Shown here in pieces: positions 1-8,210 of a stretch of 64,000 nt of DNA (its first letter is position 1; each line of letters begins with the position of its first letter). The notes below the pieces were generated by a model. That model saw only the letters and a list, made by a program, of their open reading frames with translations. It ran no database searches and was not told the DNA's origin. Made by a program: the position numbers and the translations under genes. This stretch comes from Streptococcus pneumoniae. GTDB lineage: Bacteria; Bacillota; Bacilli; Lactobacillales; Streptococcaceae. The DNA is taken from NCBI RefSeq assembly GCF_001113365.1, contig NZ_CKYA01000001.1:69501-133500 (forward strand), given 5' to 3'.

Positions 1-36
1 CGTTGACGCAGTTTGAAGAGATTTTCGAAGAGTATG
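1..36 (+). repeat. 3' end of a BOX element (boxC part)
   Basis: The first 35 bases match the closing part of the pneumococcal BOX repeat (GTTTGAAGAGATTTTCGAAG then AGTAT), the same block that ends the copies near 50394 and 60788. The rest of the element lies left of the window. It directly abuts a trpB remnant. Confidence 0.8.
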
Positions 37-132
37 AAGGTATACCGAGATGAACCTCTCATCATCAATGTCTCTGGTCGTGGAGACAAGGACGTAGCTG
101 CGATTGCAGACTACCTAGAAGCTAAAAAGTAA
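34..132 (+). pseudogene. C-terminal remnant of a second tryptophan synthase beta subunit
   Basis: An open frame of 32 codons begins inside the BOX end and encodes DEPLIINVSGRGDKDVAAIA followed by DYLEAKK and a TAA stop. This closely resembles the last residues of TrpB: the intact TrpB at 4693 ends with SGRGDKDVVQVKDRLEA at the equivalent place. Only this tail is present, with no ribosome-binding site, and it joins directly to a BOX element, so I read it as a decayed or truncated paralogue (or a BOX-interrupted gene whose front lies left of the window). The sequence differs from the intact gene at many codons, so it is not a recent partial duplication of it. Confidence 0.7.
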
Positions 133-135
133 TAG

Positions 136-380
136 ATGGAAAAATTACAGTCTTTTCTCTCACAGAGAGCTTGTGGTTGCTGGAAACAAGCAGAGAAAGC
201 TGTAAAGTTGGGTCCATCTGAAACGAGAGAAGAAAACATAATTCTCAAGGGAGTGCCCTTTATAGCACAACCTGTTACAGGAGGTATCTGAGACAGGAAT
301 GAGAGATAGGAGAAATCCTATAATTGAGGTGGCACCGCGAATTTCGTCCTCACGCAAGTTATTTTGCGTGGGGATTTTTC
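136..380 (+). promoter_or_regulatory. T-box riboswitch leader of the trp operon
   Basis: The leader carries a T-box core (GAGGTGGCACCGCGA at 326-340), matching the consensus that pairs with the uncharged tRNA acceptor end, followed at 347-379 by a terminator hairpin and T run. Upstream, 170-235 can form the long stem I, with an apical hairpin GCTTGT/ACAAGC. A TGG at 209-211 on the 3' side of stem I is the likely specifier codon for tRNA-Trp, though I could not fold the loop reliably. Known T-boxes of this type raise readthrough when the cognate tRNA is uncharged, so tryptophan starvation should induce trpEGDCFBA. I see no clear sigma-A promoter; it may lie within or left of the trpB remnant. 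Confidence 0.88.
347..379 (+). terminator. T-box attenuator hairpin
   Basis: TCCTCACGCAA (347-357) pairs with TTGCGTGGGGA (364-374) and is followed by a T run. It sits just after the T-box and would be replaced by an antiterminator when uncharged tRNA binds. Confidence 0.88.
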
Positions 381-425
381 ATACAGTCGCCACGGACTAG
401 AAGTAGAACTGAAAGGGAAATTACA

Positions 426-1787
426 ATGGAACGAATCATTCATGGAGATGTCTTATCACCAATCTTGGCTTATATGCGCCTAAAGGGGCAACACAAGGTT
501 ATCTTAGAGAGTATTCCGAGAGACAAGGAAACAGCTCGTTTTTCTATCTTAGCCTATAATCCAGTTTTTGAGATTAAGTTTGAAAATGGAGTCCTTTATC
601 AAAATGGTCAAGTGATTGATCGTGATCCCTTGGATTTCCTTTATGAAGTGACTCATAAGAGACAGCACCATTCAGACCTCCCTTTTGGTGGTGGGGCAAT
701 TGGCTTTGTGGGTTACGATATGATTTCGCTTTATGAAGAAATTGGTCAAATTCCGGAAGATACTATTGGAACGCCAGACATGCATTTCTTCGTCTATGAG
801 AGTTACATGGTCTTTGACCACAAGAAGGAAAAAATCCATGTCATCGAGGATGCTCTCTATAGTGAGCGTAGTCAAGAAAACTTGGAAGAAGCCTTGAACC
901 AAGTGCTTGAGGAATTACGCATTCCTGCTCTAAATGAATTTGAAGACTTGGATCTATCTCCGTTAGACTTCAAACCCCATATTGCTCCTCAGAAGTTTGA
1001 GGAAATGGTGGAAACAGCTCGTGACTTGATTCGTAATGGCGATATGTTCCAATGTGTACTCAGTCAGCGCTTCTCAGCAGAAGTTACTGGAAATCCATTT
1101 GACTTCTACAGAAATCTCCGCGTGACGAATCCTTCTAATTACCTTTATTTCTATGACTTTGGGGATTATCAAATCATCGGAGCCAGTCCTGAAAGTTTGG
1201 TTTCTGTCAAAAATGGCATCGTGACAACCAATCCGATTGCAGGGACACGACCAAGAGGTGTTACGGATGAAGAAGACAAGGCTTTGGCGACAGATCTGCT
1301 TTCGGATGAGAAGGAAACAGCAGAGCATCGAATGTTAGTAGACTTGGGTCGTAATGATATTGGTCGCATCTCTGAAACGGCCAGTGTCCAAGTCACTAAG
1401 TATATGGAAGTGGAGCTTTTCCGTTATGTCATGCATTTGACCAGCGTGGTCAAGGGGCGTTTGCTTCCAGAACTCACTGCCATGGATGCCTTGAAAGCAA
1501 CACTTCCTGCTGGAACAGTTTCAGGAGCACCAAAGATTCGGGCCATGAGACGCATCTATGAACTAGAAGCGGAAAAACGAGGCGTATATGCAGGAGCAAT
1601 CGGTTACTTGTCAGCGACGGGTGATATGGATTTCGCCATTGCCATCCGAACTATGATTCTCAAAAATCAAACAGCCTATGTTCAGGCTGGGGCAGGGATT
1701 GTCTACGACTCCATTGCCCAAAACGAATACCAAGAAACCATTAACAAGGCTAAATCTATGACTAGAATTGGAGAACTAAGACCATGA
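426..1787 (+). CDS. trpE: Anthranilate synthase component I
   Basis: Converts chorismate plus ammonia (from TrpG) to anthranilate, the first step of tryptophan synthesis. The 453-residue product has the usual component I length. The chorismate-binding half includes RNPIAGTRPRG-like sequence (here NPIAGTRPRGVTDEE), the GTVSGAPKIRAM block and the C-terminal AGAGIVYDS motif. The start is ATG 426, preceded by GAAAGGG; upstream in-frame codons run into the T-box terminator and are not real. The stop overlaps the ATG of trpG by four bases, typical of coupled translation of the two subunits. Confidence 0.96.
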   Translation: MERIIHGDVLSPILAYMRLKGQHKVILESIPRDKETARFSILAYNPVFEIKFENGVLYQNGQVIDRDPLDFLYEVTHKRQHHSDLPFGGGAIGFVGYDMISLYEEIGQIPEDTIGTPDMHFFVYESYMVFDHKKEKIHVIEDALYSERSQENLEEALNQVLEELRIPALNEFEDLDLSPLDFKPHIAPQKFEEMVETARDLIRNGDMFQCVLSQRFSAEVTGNPFDFYRNLRVTNPSNYLYFYDFGDYQIIGASPESLVSVKNGIVTTNPIAGTRPRGVTDEEDKALATDLLSDEKETAEHRMLVDLGRNDIGRISETASVQVTKYMEVELFRYVMHLTSVVKGRLLPELTAMDALKATLPAGTVSGAPKIRAMRRIYELEAEKRGVYAGAIGYLSATGDMDFAIAIRTMILKNQTAYVQAGAGIVYDSIAQNEYQETINKAKSMTRIGELRP

Positions 1788-2350
1788 TTTTATTGATTGA
1801 CAACTATGATTCTTTTACCTATAACTTGGCCCAATACATTGGGAATTTTGCAGAAGTTCAGGTTTTGAGAAATGATGATTCCAAGCTGTATGAAGAAGCT
1901 GAAAAAGCAGATGGTCTGGTCTTTTCTCCTGGTCCTGGTTGGCCAGTTGATGCTGGAAAGATGGAAGACATGATTCGTGATTTTGCTGGCAAGAAGCCGA
2001 TTCTTGGGATTTGTTTGGGCCACCAAGCCATTGCAGAAGTCTTTGGTGGTAAGTTAGGTTTGGCTCCAAAAGTCATGCATGGGAAACAGAGCCATATCAG
2101 CTTTGAAGCGCCATCTGTTTTGTATCAAGGTATCGAGGATGGCCGTGCAGTCATGCGTTATCACAGTATTTTGATTGAAGAAATGCCAGAAGACTTTGAA
2201 GTGACAGCTCGTTCGACTGATGACCAAGCCATCATGGGGATTCAACATAAAAACCTACCGATTTATGGTTTCCAGTACCATCCAGAGAGCATTGGAACGC
2301 CAGATGGCTTGTCTTCTATTCGGAATTTTATCGAGAAGGTTGTAAAGTGA
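1784..2350 (+). CDS. trpG: Anthranilate synthase component II (glutamine amidotransferase)
   Basis: Class I glutamine amidotransferase that supplies ammonia to TrpE. The 188-residue protein shows the nucleophile-containing GICLGHQAIAEVFGG near residue 75-90 and the His-Glu pair of the triad in QYHPESIGTPDG near the C-terminus. It is not fused to trpD as in some enterobacteria. ATGA overlap with trpE suggests coupling. The same subunit could also serve a PabB-type enzyme, but no pab gene is nearby. Confidence 0.95.
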   Translation: MILLIDNYDSFTYNLAQYIGNFAEVQVLRNDDSKLYEEAEKADGLVFSPGPGWPVDAGKMEDMIRDFAGKKPILGICLGHQAIAEVFGGKLGLAPKVMHGKQSHISFEAPSVLYQGIEDGRAVMRYHSILIEEMPEDFEVTARSTDDQAIMGIQHKNLPIYGFQYHPESIGTPDGLSSIRNFIEKVVK

Positions 2351-2360
2351 GGAAACTAGG

Positions 2361-3365
2361 ATGAAAGAGATTATTGAAAAACTAGCAAAATTTGAAAATT
2401 TATCAGGTGTGGAAATGACGGATGTCATTGAGCGTATCGTAACTGGGCGTGTAACGGAAGCGCAGATTGCTTCTCTCCTTTTGGCTCTTAAGATGAAGGG
2501 GGAAACACCTGAAGAACGCACAGCCATTGCCCAAGTCATGAGAGGGCATGCCCAACATATTCCAACTGAAATTCATGATGCCATGGACAACTGTGGTACA
2601 GGTGGAGACAAGTCTTTCAGTTTTAATATTTCCACAACTGCAGCCTTTGTCTTGGCTGGTGGCGGTGTTCACATGGCAAAACACGGTAACCGCTCGATTT
2701 CTTCTAAATCTGGTTCTGCAGATGTTCTCGAAGCCTTGGGCATCAACTTAGACCTCAAACCAGCTGAACTAGGTAAGGTCTTTGATAAAACTGGAATCGT
2801 CTTTCTCTTTGCTAAAAATATGCACCCAGCTATGAAATATATCATGCCAGCTCGTTTGGAATTGGGAATTCCAACGATTATGAACTTGACTGGTCCCCTG
2901 ATTCACCCAATGGCTTTGGAAACACAGCTTCTTGGTATTAGTCGTCCAGAACTTCTAGAAAGTACAGCTCAGGTTTTGAAAAATATGGGTCGCAAACGTG
3001 CCATCGTTGTTGCTGGGCCAGAAGGATTGGATGAAGCTGGCTTGAATGGAACAACCAAGATTGCTCTTCTGGAAAATGGCGAAATCACCTTGTCAAGCTT
3101 TACTCCAGAGGATTTGGGAATGGAAGGCTACGCTATCGACGATATTCGTGGAGGCAATGCTCAGGAAAATGCAGAAATTTTGCTCAGCGTTCTTAAAAAC
3201 GAACCAAGTCCATTCTTGGAAACGACAGTTTTAAATGCTGGTCTTGGTTTCTATGCTAATGGTAAAGTAGCTAGTATCAAGGAAGGAGTTGCCTTAGCTC
3301 GTCAAGTCATTGCTAGTGGCAAGGCCCTTGAAAAACTCAGACTGTTACAGGAGTACCAAAAATGA
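2361..3365 (+). CDS. trpD: Anthranilate phosphoribosyltransferase
   Basis: Transfers phosphoribosyl from PRPP to anthranilate. The 334-residue protein carries the PRPP-binding glycine-rich block NCGTGGDKSFSFNISTTAAF near residues 77-97, then the KHGNRSISSKSGSADVLEALG region. A GGAAAC-type ribosome site lies just ahead of ATG 2361. Its stop overlaps the ATG of trpC. Length and motifs are normal for the family. Confidence 0.95.
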   Translation: MKEIIEKLAKFENLSGVEMTDVIERIVTGRVTEAQIASLLLALKMKGETPEERTAIAQVMRGHAQHIPTEIHDAMDNCGTGGDKSFSFNISTTAAFVLAGGGVHMAKHGNRSISSKSGSADVLEALGINLDLKPAELGKVFDKTGIVFLFAKNMHPAMKYIMPARLELGIPTIMNLTGPLIHPMALETQLLGISRPELLESTAQVLKNMGRKRAIVVAGPEGLDEAGLNGTTKIALLENGEITLSSFTPEDLGMEGYAIDDIRGGNAQENAEILLSVLKNEPSPFLETTVLNAGLGFYANGKVASIKEGVALARQVIASGKALEKLRLLQEYQK

Positions 3366-4129
3366 GTCAGGAATTTTTAGCACGAATCTTGGAGCAGAAG
3401 GCGCGTGAGGTTGAGCAGATGGAGCTGGAGGAAATTCAACCCCTGCGCCAGACCTATCGCTTGGCTGACTATCTAAAACAACACCAAGACCATCTACAGG
3501 TAATCGCTGAAGTTAAGAAGGCTAGCCCTAGTCTGGGAGATATCAATCTCGATGTGGATATTGTGCAACAGGCCCAGACTTATGAAGCGAACGGAGCAGT
3601 GATGATTTCTGTTCTGACAGATGAAGTTTTCTTTAAAGGGCATTTGGATTATCTACGGGATATTTCCAGTCAGGTAAACATTCCGACGCTTAACAAGGAC
3701 TTTATTATCGATGAAAAGCAAATCATCCGAGCTCGCAATGCAGGTGCGACAGTTATCTTACTCATTGTGGCTGCCTTGTCAGAAGAACGCCTCAAGGAAC
3801 TTTACGACTATGCAACAGAGCTTGGTCTGGAAGTTTTAGTGGAAACTCACAATCTAGCTGAACTAGAGGTAGCTCACCTCCTTGGAGCTCAAATTATCGG
3901 GGTCAATAACCGCAACTTGACCACCTTTGAGGTCGACTTGCAGACCAGTGTAGACTTGGCTAAACATTTCAAAGATGATTGCTTGTACATTTCTGAATCT
4001 GCTATTTTCACAGGGCAGGATGCGGAACGAGTAGCACCATACTTTAACGGAATTTTGGTGGGAACAGCTCTGATGCAGGCAGAAGATGTGGCCCAGAGAA
4101 TCAAGGAGTTGCAGATTGACAAAGGTTAA
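3362..4129 (+). CDS. trpC: Indole-3-glycerol phosphate synthase
   Basis: TIM-barrel enzyme that closes the indole ring from CdRP. The 255-residue protein has the catalytic AEVKKASPSLGDI loop near residue 48, LNKDFIID, and the ISESAIFTGQDA phosphate-binding region near the end. It overlaps trpD (ATGA) and its last codons overlap the start of trpF, so trpDCF are translationally linked. A monofunctional TrpC, not a TrpC-TrpF fusion. Confidence 0.95.
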   Translation: MSQEFLARILEQKAREVEQMELEEIQPLRQTYRLADYLKQHQDHLQVIAEVKKASPSLGDINLDVDIVQQAQTYEANGAVMISVLTDEVFFKGHLDYLRDISSQVNIPTLNKDFIIDEKQIIRARNAGATVILLIVAALSEERLKELYDYATELGLEVLVETHNLAELEVAHLLGAQIIGVNNRNLTTFEVDLQTSVDLAKHFKDDCLYISESAIFTGQDAERVAPYFNGILVGTALMQAEDVAQRIKELQIDKG

Positions 4130-4715
4130 GATTTGTGGACTATCGACCAAAGAAGAGGTGGAAACAGCCGTATCATCAGGAGCAGACTACATCGGTTTTG
4201 TCTTCGCACCTAGTAAAAGACAGGTGACTTTGGATCAGGCTGCTGAGTTGGCAAAGCTTATTCATGCGGATGTCAAAAAGGTTGGTGTATTTGTTTCACC
4301 AAGTCGGGCAGAACTGCTAGAAGCGATTGAAAAAGTTGGTTTGGACTTGGTTCAAGTTCACGGTCAGGTGGCAGATGATTTATTTGATAATTTGCCTTGT
4401 GCCAGTATTCAGGCTGTGCAGGTGGATGGAGAGGGACATGTACCCAATTCTCAGGCAGACTATCTACTCTTTGATGCCCCTGTGGCAGGGAGTGGTCAGA
4501 CCTTTGACTGGGGGAAATTGGATACGTCTGGACTAGCTCAGCCATTTTTCATTGCAGGTGGGCTTAATGAAGACAATGTAGTAAAAGCAATTCAACACTT
4601 TACTCCCTATGCAGCAGATGTATCAAGCGGAGTGGAGACAGACGGACAAAAAGATCATGAAAAGATTAGAAGATTTATAGAGAGGGTAAAGAATGGCATA
4701 TCAAGAACCAAATAA
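4116..4715 (+). CDS. trpF: Phosphoribosylanthranilate isomerase (TTG start)
   Basis: Isomerises PRA to CdRP. The family signature at the N-terminus (TKVKICGLSTKEE) fixes the start at a TTG codon, 4116, inside the 3' end of trpC, with AAGGAG at 4103-4108 spaced correctly. An ATG at 4086 in the same frame would add a tail unlike the family. The resulting 199-residue protein has GADYIGFVFAPSKR and the C-terminal FIAGGLNEDNV phosphate-binding loop. It overlaps trpB by 23 bases. Confidence 0.93.
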   Translation: MTKVKICGLSTKEEVETAVSSGADYIGFVFAPSKRQVTLDQAAELAKLIHADVKKVGVFVSPSRAELLEAIEKVGLDLVQVHGQVADDLFDNLPCASIQAVQVDGEGHVPNSQADYLLFDAPVAGSGQTFDWGKLDTSGLAQPFFIAGGLNEDNVVKAIQHFTPYAADVSSGVETDGQKDHEKIRRFIERVKNGISRTK

Positions 4716-5916
4716 AGATGGATTTTACGGAAAATTTGGCGGACGTTTTGTCCCAGAAACATTGATGACAGCAGTTTTGGAGTTGGAGAAGGCCTATCGT
4801 GAAAGTCAGGCAGACCCAAGTTTCCAAGAGGAATTAAACCAACTTTTGCGCCAGTATGTGGGACGTGAAACTCCTCTTTACTACGCAAAAAACTTGACCC
4901 AGCATATCGGCGGAGCCAAGATTTATCTCAAACGTGAAGACCTTAACCATACAGGGGCCCACAAGATTAACAATGCCTTGGGACAAGTTCTTCTGGCTAA
5001 ACGCATGGGTAAAAAGAAAATTATTGCTGAAACAGGTGCTGGTCAGCACGGTGTGGCAACTGCAACTGCTGCAGCCCTCTTTAACATGGAATGTACTATC
5101 TACATGGGTGAGGAAGATGTCAAACGCCAAGCCCTCAATGTCTTCCGTATGGAGCTTTTGGGAGCTAAGGTTGAGGCAGTGACAGACGGTTCGCGCGTGC
5201 TCAAGGATGCGGTCAATGCAGCCCTTCGTTCATGGGTGGCTAATATCGATGATACCCACTATATCCTTGGTTCTGCCTTGGGACCTCATCCATTCCCAGA
5301 AATCGTTCGTGACTTCCAAAGTGTCATTGGTCGAGAAGCTAAACAACAGTATCGCGATATGACAGGTCAAGATCTGCCAGATGCCCTAGTAGCCTGTGTT
5401 GGTGGTGGGTCGAATGCCATCGGTCTCTTCCATCCCTTTGTAGAAGATGAGTCAGTAGCTATGTATGGAGCTGAAGCAGCAGGACTTGGTGTGGATACAG
5501 AGCACCACGCAGCTACCTTGACCAAGGGTCGTCCGGGTGTCCTTCACGGTTCCCTCATGGATGTGCTCCAAGATGCCCATGGTCAAATTCTTGAAGCCTT
5601 CTCTATCTCAGCAGGTTTGGACTATCCTGGTATCGGTCCAGAACATTCTCACTACCACGATATTAAACGTGCCAGCTATGTCCCTGTGACAGACGAAGAA
5701 GCCTTGGAAGGATTCCAACTCTTGTCTCGTGTGGAAGGGATTATCCCAGCCTTGGAATCTAGCCACGCTATTGCCTTTGCGGTGAAATTGGCCAAAGAAC
5801 TCGGTCCAGACAAGTCCATGATTGTCTGTCTATCAGGTCGTGGGGACAAGGATGTGGTTCAAGTTAAAGACCGCTTGGAAGCAGATGCAGCAAAGAAGGG
5901 AGAAGCTCATGCCTAA
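4693..5916 (+). CDS. trpB: Tryptophan synthase beta subunit
   Basis: PLP enzyme joining indole and serine. The 407-residue protein is full length, with the Schiff-base lysine in NHTGAHKINNALGQ near residue 92, the GGGSNAIGLF phosphate-binding loop near residue 238, and the closing LSGRGDKDV block. ATG 4693 follows AGAGAGGG. It overlaps trpF and trpA, so the alpha and beta subunits are made together. Compare with the degenerate TrpB tail at 34-132. Confidence 0.97.
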   Translation: MAYQEPNKDGFYGKFGGRFVPETLMTAVLELEKAYRESQADPSFQEELNQLLRQYVGRETPLYYAKNLTQHIGGAKIYLKREDLNHTGAHKINNALGQVLLAKRMGKKKIIAETGAGQHGVATATAAALFNMECTIYMGEEDVKRQALNVFRMELLGAKVEAVTDGSRVLKDAVNAALRSWVANIDDTHYILGSALGPHPFPEIVRDFQSVIGREAKQQYRDMTGQDLPDALVACVGGGSNAIGLFHPFVEDESVAMYGAEAAGLGVDTEHHAATLTKGRPGVLHGSLMDVLQDAHGQILEAFSISAGLDYPGIGPEHSHYHDIKRASYVPVTDEEALEGFQLLSRVEGIIPALESSHAIAFAVKLAKELGPDKSMIVCLSGRGDKDVVQVKDRLEADAAKKGEAHA

Positions 5917-6685
5917 GACACTAACAGAAAAATTGAACGCTATAAAAGCAGCTGGAAAAGGAATTTTTGTTCCCTATATCATGGCTGGTGACCATGAAAA
6001 AGGTTTGGATGGACTCGCTGAAACAATCCACTTTTTAGAAGATTTGGGTGTCTCTGCCATTGAAGTGGGCATTCCCTTTTCAGATCCAGTTGCGGATGGA
6101 CCTGTTATCGAAGAAGCTGGCTTGCGCAGTTTAGCCCACGGGACCTCTACCCAGGCTTTGGTTGAAACCTTGAAAACCGTTCAAACAGAGATTCCACTTG
6201 TCATCATGACCTACTTCAACCCCCTCTTTCAGTACGGTGTGGAGAACTTTATCAAAGATTTGGCAGATACAGCGGTTAAGGGCTTGATTATTCCAGACCT
6301 GCCTCATGAACATGCCAACTTTGTAGAACCATTTTTGGCAGACACAGACATCGCCTTGATTCCCCTAGTTAGCTTGACAACAGGAATTGAGCGCCAGAAA
6401 GAGTTGATTGATGGGGCAGAAGGATTCGTCTATGCGGTTGCCATCAATGGGGTGACAGGGAAATCTGGCAATTACCGTGCAGACTTGGACAAGCACTTGG
6501 TGCAACTTCATCAAGTGGCCGACATTCCAGTCTTGACAGGATTTGGCGTATCTAGTCAAGCTGATGTAGAACGCTTCAATGCGGTGTCAGATGGTGTTAT
6601 CGTTGGTTCGAAAATTGTAAAAGCTCTCCATCAAGGAGAGCCAATTCAGGACTTTATCAAACAAGCAGTAGCTTACCAAAAATAA
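5909..6685 (+). CDS. trpA: Tryptophan synthase alpha subunit
   Basis: TIM-barrel lyase that releases indole from indole-3-glycerol phosphate and channels it to TrpB. The 258-residue protein has the catalytic region EVGIPFSDPVADGPVIEEA near residues 48-66 and GVTGKSGNY near residue 180. The start is ATG 5909, overlapping the trpB stop by eight bases; an in-frame ATG at 5822 lies well inside trpB. Its 3' end overlaps the convergent cclA by 29 bases, leaving no room for a separate terminator. Confidence 0.96.
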   Translation: MPKTLTEKLNAIKAAGKGIFVPYIMAGDHEKGLDGLAETIHFLEDLGVSAIEVGIPFSDPVADGPVIEEAGLRSLAHGTSTQALVETLKTVQTEIPLVIMTYFNPLFQYGVENFIKDLADTAVKGLIIPDLPHEHANFVEPFLADTDIALIPLVSLTTGIERQKELIDGAEGFVYAVAINGVTGKSGNYRADLDKHLVQLHQVADIPVLTGFGVSSQADVERFNAVSDGVIVGSKIVKALHQGEPIQDFIKQAVAYQK

Positions 6686-7316
6686 TCACACAAGTAGCGA
6701 GTAAGAGGAAAGGCACGAAAGGAAGTCTTTCCTTTTTCTTTTGCAGGAGAAAGGCTAGAATCCCCGTCGCAGAAGCAAACTGAATCAAGATGAGTAATTC
6801 GGTTGCGCTAAAGACGAGAGCGCAAGAAGCTAGAAAGAGAAAATCCCCTGCGCCCATGCGGATATCGATAAAATGAGCCAACATTCCAAGGACAAGGAAG
6901 AAGACCATGACTAGATTCCAGCCAGAGCCGGCCATGAGGATTAGGTGGAAAGTCATCCAGACCAGTAAGGGATATTCCTGATGGCGAAAGTCGTAGATGC
7001 CCAAGGTCAAACCTGCAGTGATTAGGATGACTTGACTCAAGGAAAGTAATCCCCAAGAGTAAGATAGAAATAGGAGACCTAAGCCTAGTTCCAAAAGGGC
7101 ATACCAGACTGGATAAGGAGCCTTGCAGTAGCGACAGTGAAAACGATTGAAGACCTGTGAGAGAATCGGAATCAAATCTAAGGGGCGCAAGCGAGTCTGA
7201 CAGGAATCGCAGTGACTAGCAGGTTGGATAATGGATTGCTCTGGAAAACGGTCAATGACTAAACCAAGAAAGGAAGCGAGAATGCTCCCGACAAGAAAAA
7301 AATAAAAATCAATCAT
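6657..7316 (-). CDS. cclA: Late-competence prepilin peptidase (A24 family)
   Basis: Membrane aspartyl protease that cleaves and usually N-methylates type IV prepilin-like ComGC-type pilins, needed for the transformation pilus. The 219-residue protein starts with a membrane segment, then two zinc-type CxxC pairs (CDSC near 36 and CRYC near 61), then further membrane helices with the catalytic aspartates in GIYDFRHQEYP and the GAGD motif (MGAGDFLFLAS). It overlaps the end of trpA on the opposite strand. A perfect ComX box lies only seven bases upstream of the ATG, so it is expected to be induced in competence. Confidence 0.93.
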   Translation of the reverse strand: MIDFYFFLVGSILASFLGLVIDRFPEQSIIQPASHCDSCQTRLRPLDLIPILSQVFNRFHCRYCKAPYPVWYALLELGLGLLFLSYSWGLLSLSQVILITAGLTLGIYDFRHQEYPLLVWMTFHLILMAGSGWNLVMVFFLVLGMLAHFIDIRMGAGDFLFLASCALVFSATELLILIQFASATGILAFLLQKKKERLPFVPFLLLATCVIIFGKLLLV

Positions 7317-7323
7317 ACTTATC

Positions 7324-7331
7324 TATTCGTA
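7324..7331 (-). promoter_or_regulatory. ComX (cin-box/combox) promoter of cclA
   Basis: Read on the minus strand the sequence is TTTTTTACGAATA, containing the exact TACGAATA box recognised by the competence sigma factor ComX with the usual preceding T run. Only seven bases separate the box from the cclA ATG (7316), and no Shine-Dalgarno sequence is visible between them. Confidence 0.87.
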
Positions 7332-7354
7332 AAAAATGGGAGAAGTAGTATAAT
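7326..7354 (+). promoter_or_regulatory. Probable sigma-A promoter of the GNAT gene
   Basis: TATAAT at 7349-7354 lies 32 bases before the start codon, with a weak -35 (TTCGTA, 17-bp spacing). It overlaps the divergent cclA cin-box, so competence transcription and this promoter may interfere. Confidence 0.55.
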
Positions 7355-7385
7355 GGAGAAACATAGATAAGATGGGGAGGTCAAG

Positions 7386-7841
7386 ATGACAATTCGTTTT
7401 GAAGAAGAGGTGAGTATAGAAAACGCTCAATTCGTATGCCAATGGTCCAACTCCCTAGGCAAATCCTTTCAAGAACAATGGATGGGACCAAGGATTCCTT
7501 TTCCACTGACCCTTCAAGCCTTGCAAGACTTGGAAGGAGTCTTTTCAATCTTTGATGGACACGAGTTTGTCGGGCTTATCCAGAAAATCAGGCTAGAAGA
7601 CAGCAATCTTCATATTGGAAGATTTTTTATCAACCCTCAGAAACAGGGACAAGGCTTAGGTAGCCAGGCTTTGAGGAAATTTGTTAGTTTGGTCTTTGAA
7701 AATAGAGATATAGACAGCATCTCTCTAAATGTCTTCGAAGCAAATCAAGCAGCCCAGCACCTTTATCAAAAAGAAGGATTTGAAATCGTTCAAATAGTTG
7801 AAGCACCTGTAAGAAAATACATCATGAAAAAGGGAAGATAA
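7386..7841 (+). CDS. GNAT family N-acetyltransferase
   Basis: A 151-residue acetyl-CoA-dependent acetyltransferase by fold. The acetyl-CoA-binding motif is visible in FFINPQKQGQGLGSQALRKF (about residues 79-98), followed by NVFEANQAAQHLYQKEGF, the usual motif B region. Start ATG 7386 has GGGGAGG at the right distance. It stands alone, divergent from cclA, and ends before a bidirectional terminator. The substrate cannot be told from sequence. Confidence 0.85.
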   Translation: MTIRFEEEVSIENAQFVCQWSNSLGKSFQEQWMGPRIPFPLTLQALQDLEGVFSIFDGHEFVGLIQKIRLEDSNLHIGRFFINPQKQGQGLGSQALRKFVSLVFENRDIDSISLNVFEANQAAQHLYQKEGFEIVQIVEAPVRKYIMKKGR

Positions 7842-7890
7842 ACAAAAAAACACGGCAAATTGCACGACAATTTTTAAAAGGAAAGCGAAA

Positions 7891-7915
7891 AAAAGCCTTG
7901 ATTTATAAGGCTTTT
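7891..7915. terminator. Bidirectional terminator between GNAT and tRNA-Lys
   Basis: AAAAGCCTT and AAGGCTTTT form a nine-base stem with a seven-base loop. An A run on the left gives a T run for minus-strand transcripts (6S RNA, tRNA-Lys), and the hairpin can also stop the GNAT gene. Confidence 0.8.
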
Positions 7916-7930
7916 CCTGTTGTATTTAGA

Positions 7931-8003
7931 TGCCCCCTACAGGGATCGAACCTGTGACCCACGGATTAAGAGTCCGCTGCTCTGCCAGCTGAGCTAAGGA
8001 GGC
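7931..8003 (-). tRNA. tRNA-Lys (anticodon CUU)
   Basis: On the minus strand the 73-base sequence folds as a cloverleaf: acceptor GCCTCCT pairs with AGGGGGC plus discriminator A, the D-arm starts GCTC, the anticodon loop is CTCTTAA (anticodon CTT), and the T-loop is GGTTCGATCC. CCA is not encoded. It lies just downstream of the 6S RNA gene with about eight bases between, so both may be one transcript that is later processed. Confidence 0.95.
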
Positions 8004-8011
8004 AAAGAAAA

Positions 8012-8204
8012 AAGCTGTATTGGTGCCGAAACTTCACGGTTTGTATTGAACCCGCGCAATTAAGCAGGTGGGCAACTCGCTCTAACTGAAGCTGTTTCCG
8101 TGTGAGACGGCCTACATGCTGTTAGAAGACTTTTGTTTCCCTAATAATACAAAAAATAGTCGGTCAACACTTAAGTGTGAAGTCGTACACCACAGCGTTT
8201 CTAT
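8012..8204 (-). ncRNA. ssrS: 6S RNA (probable)
   Basis: About 193 bases with no protein frame but a strong promoter and a closing long-range stem: GCTGT..CTTCAC near the 5' end pairs with GTGAAG..ACAGC at the 3' end, followed by a T run. The 3' arm holds GCGCGGGTTCAATAC, similar to the GGGUUCAA element of known 6S RNAs. Length, central open region and position fit 6S RNA, which binds sigma-A RNA polymerase in stationary phase. I identify it by structure and memory of the family, not by a covariance search. Confidence 0.75.
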
Positions 8205-8210
8205 GTTTAT

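Noticed and set aside
34..132. Functional 32-residue protein
   Set aside because: No ribosome site, and the sequence is plainly the tail of TrpB.
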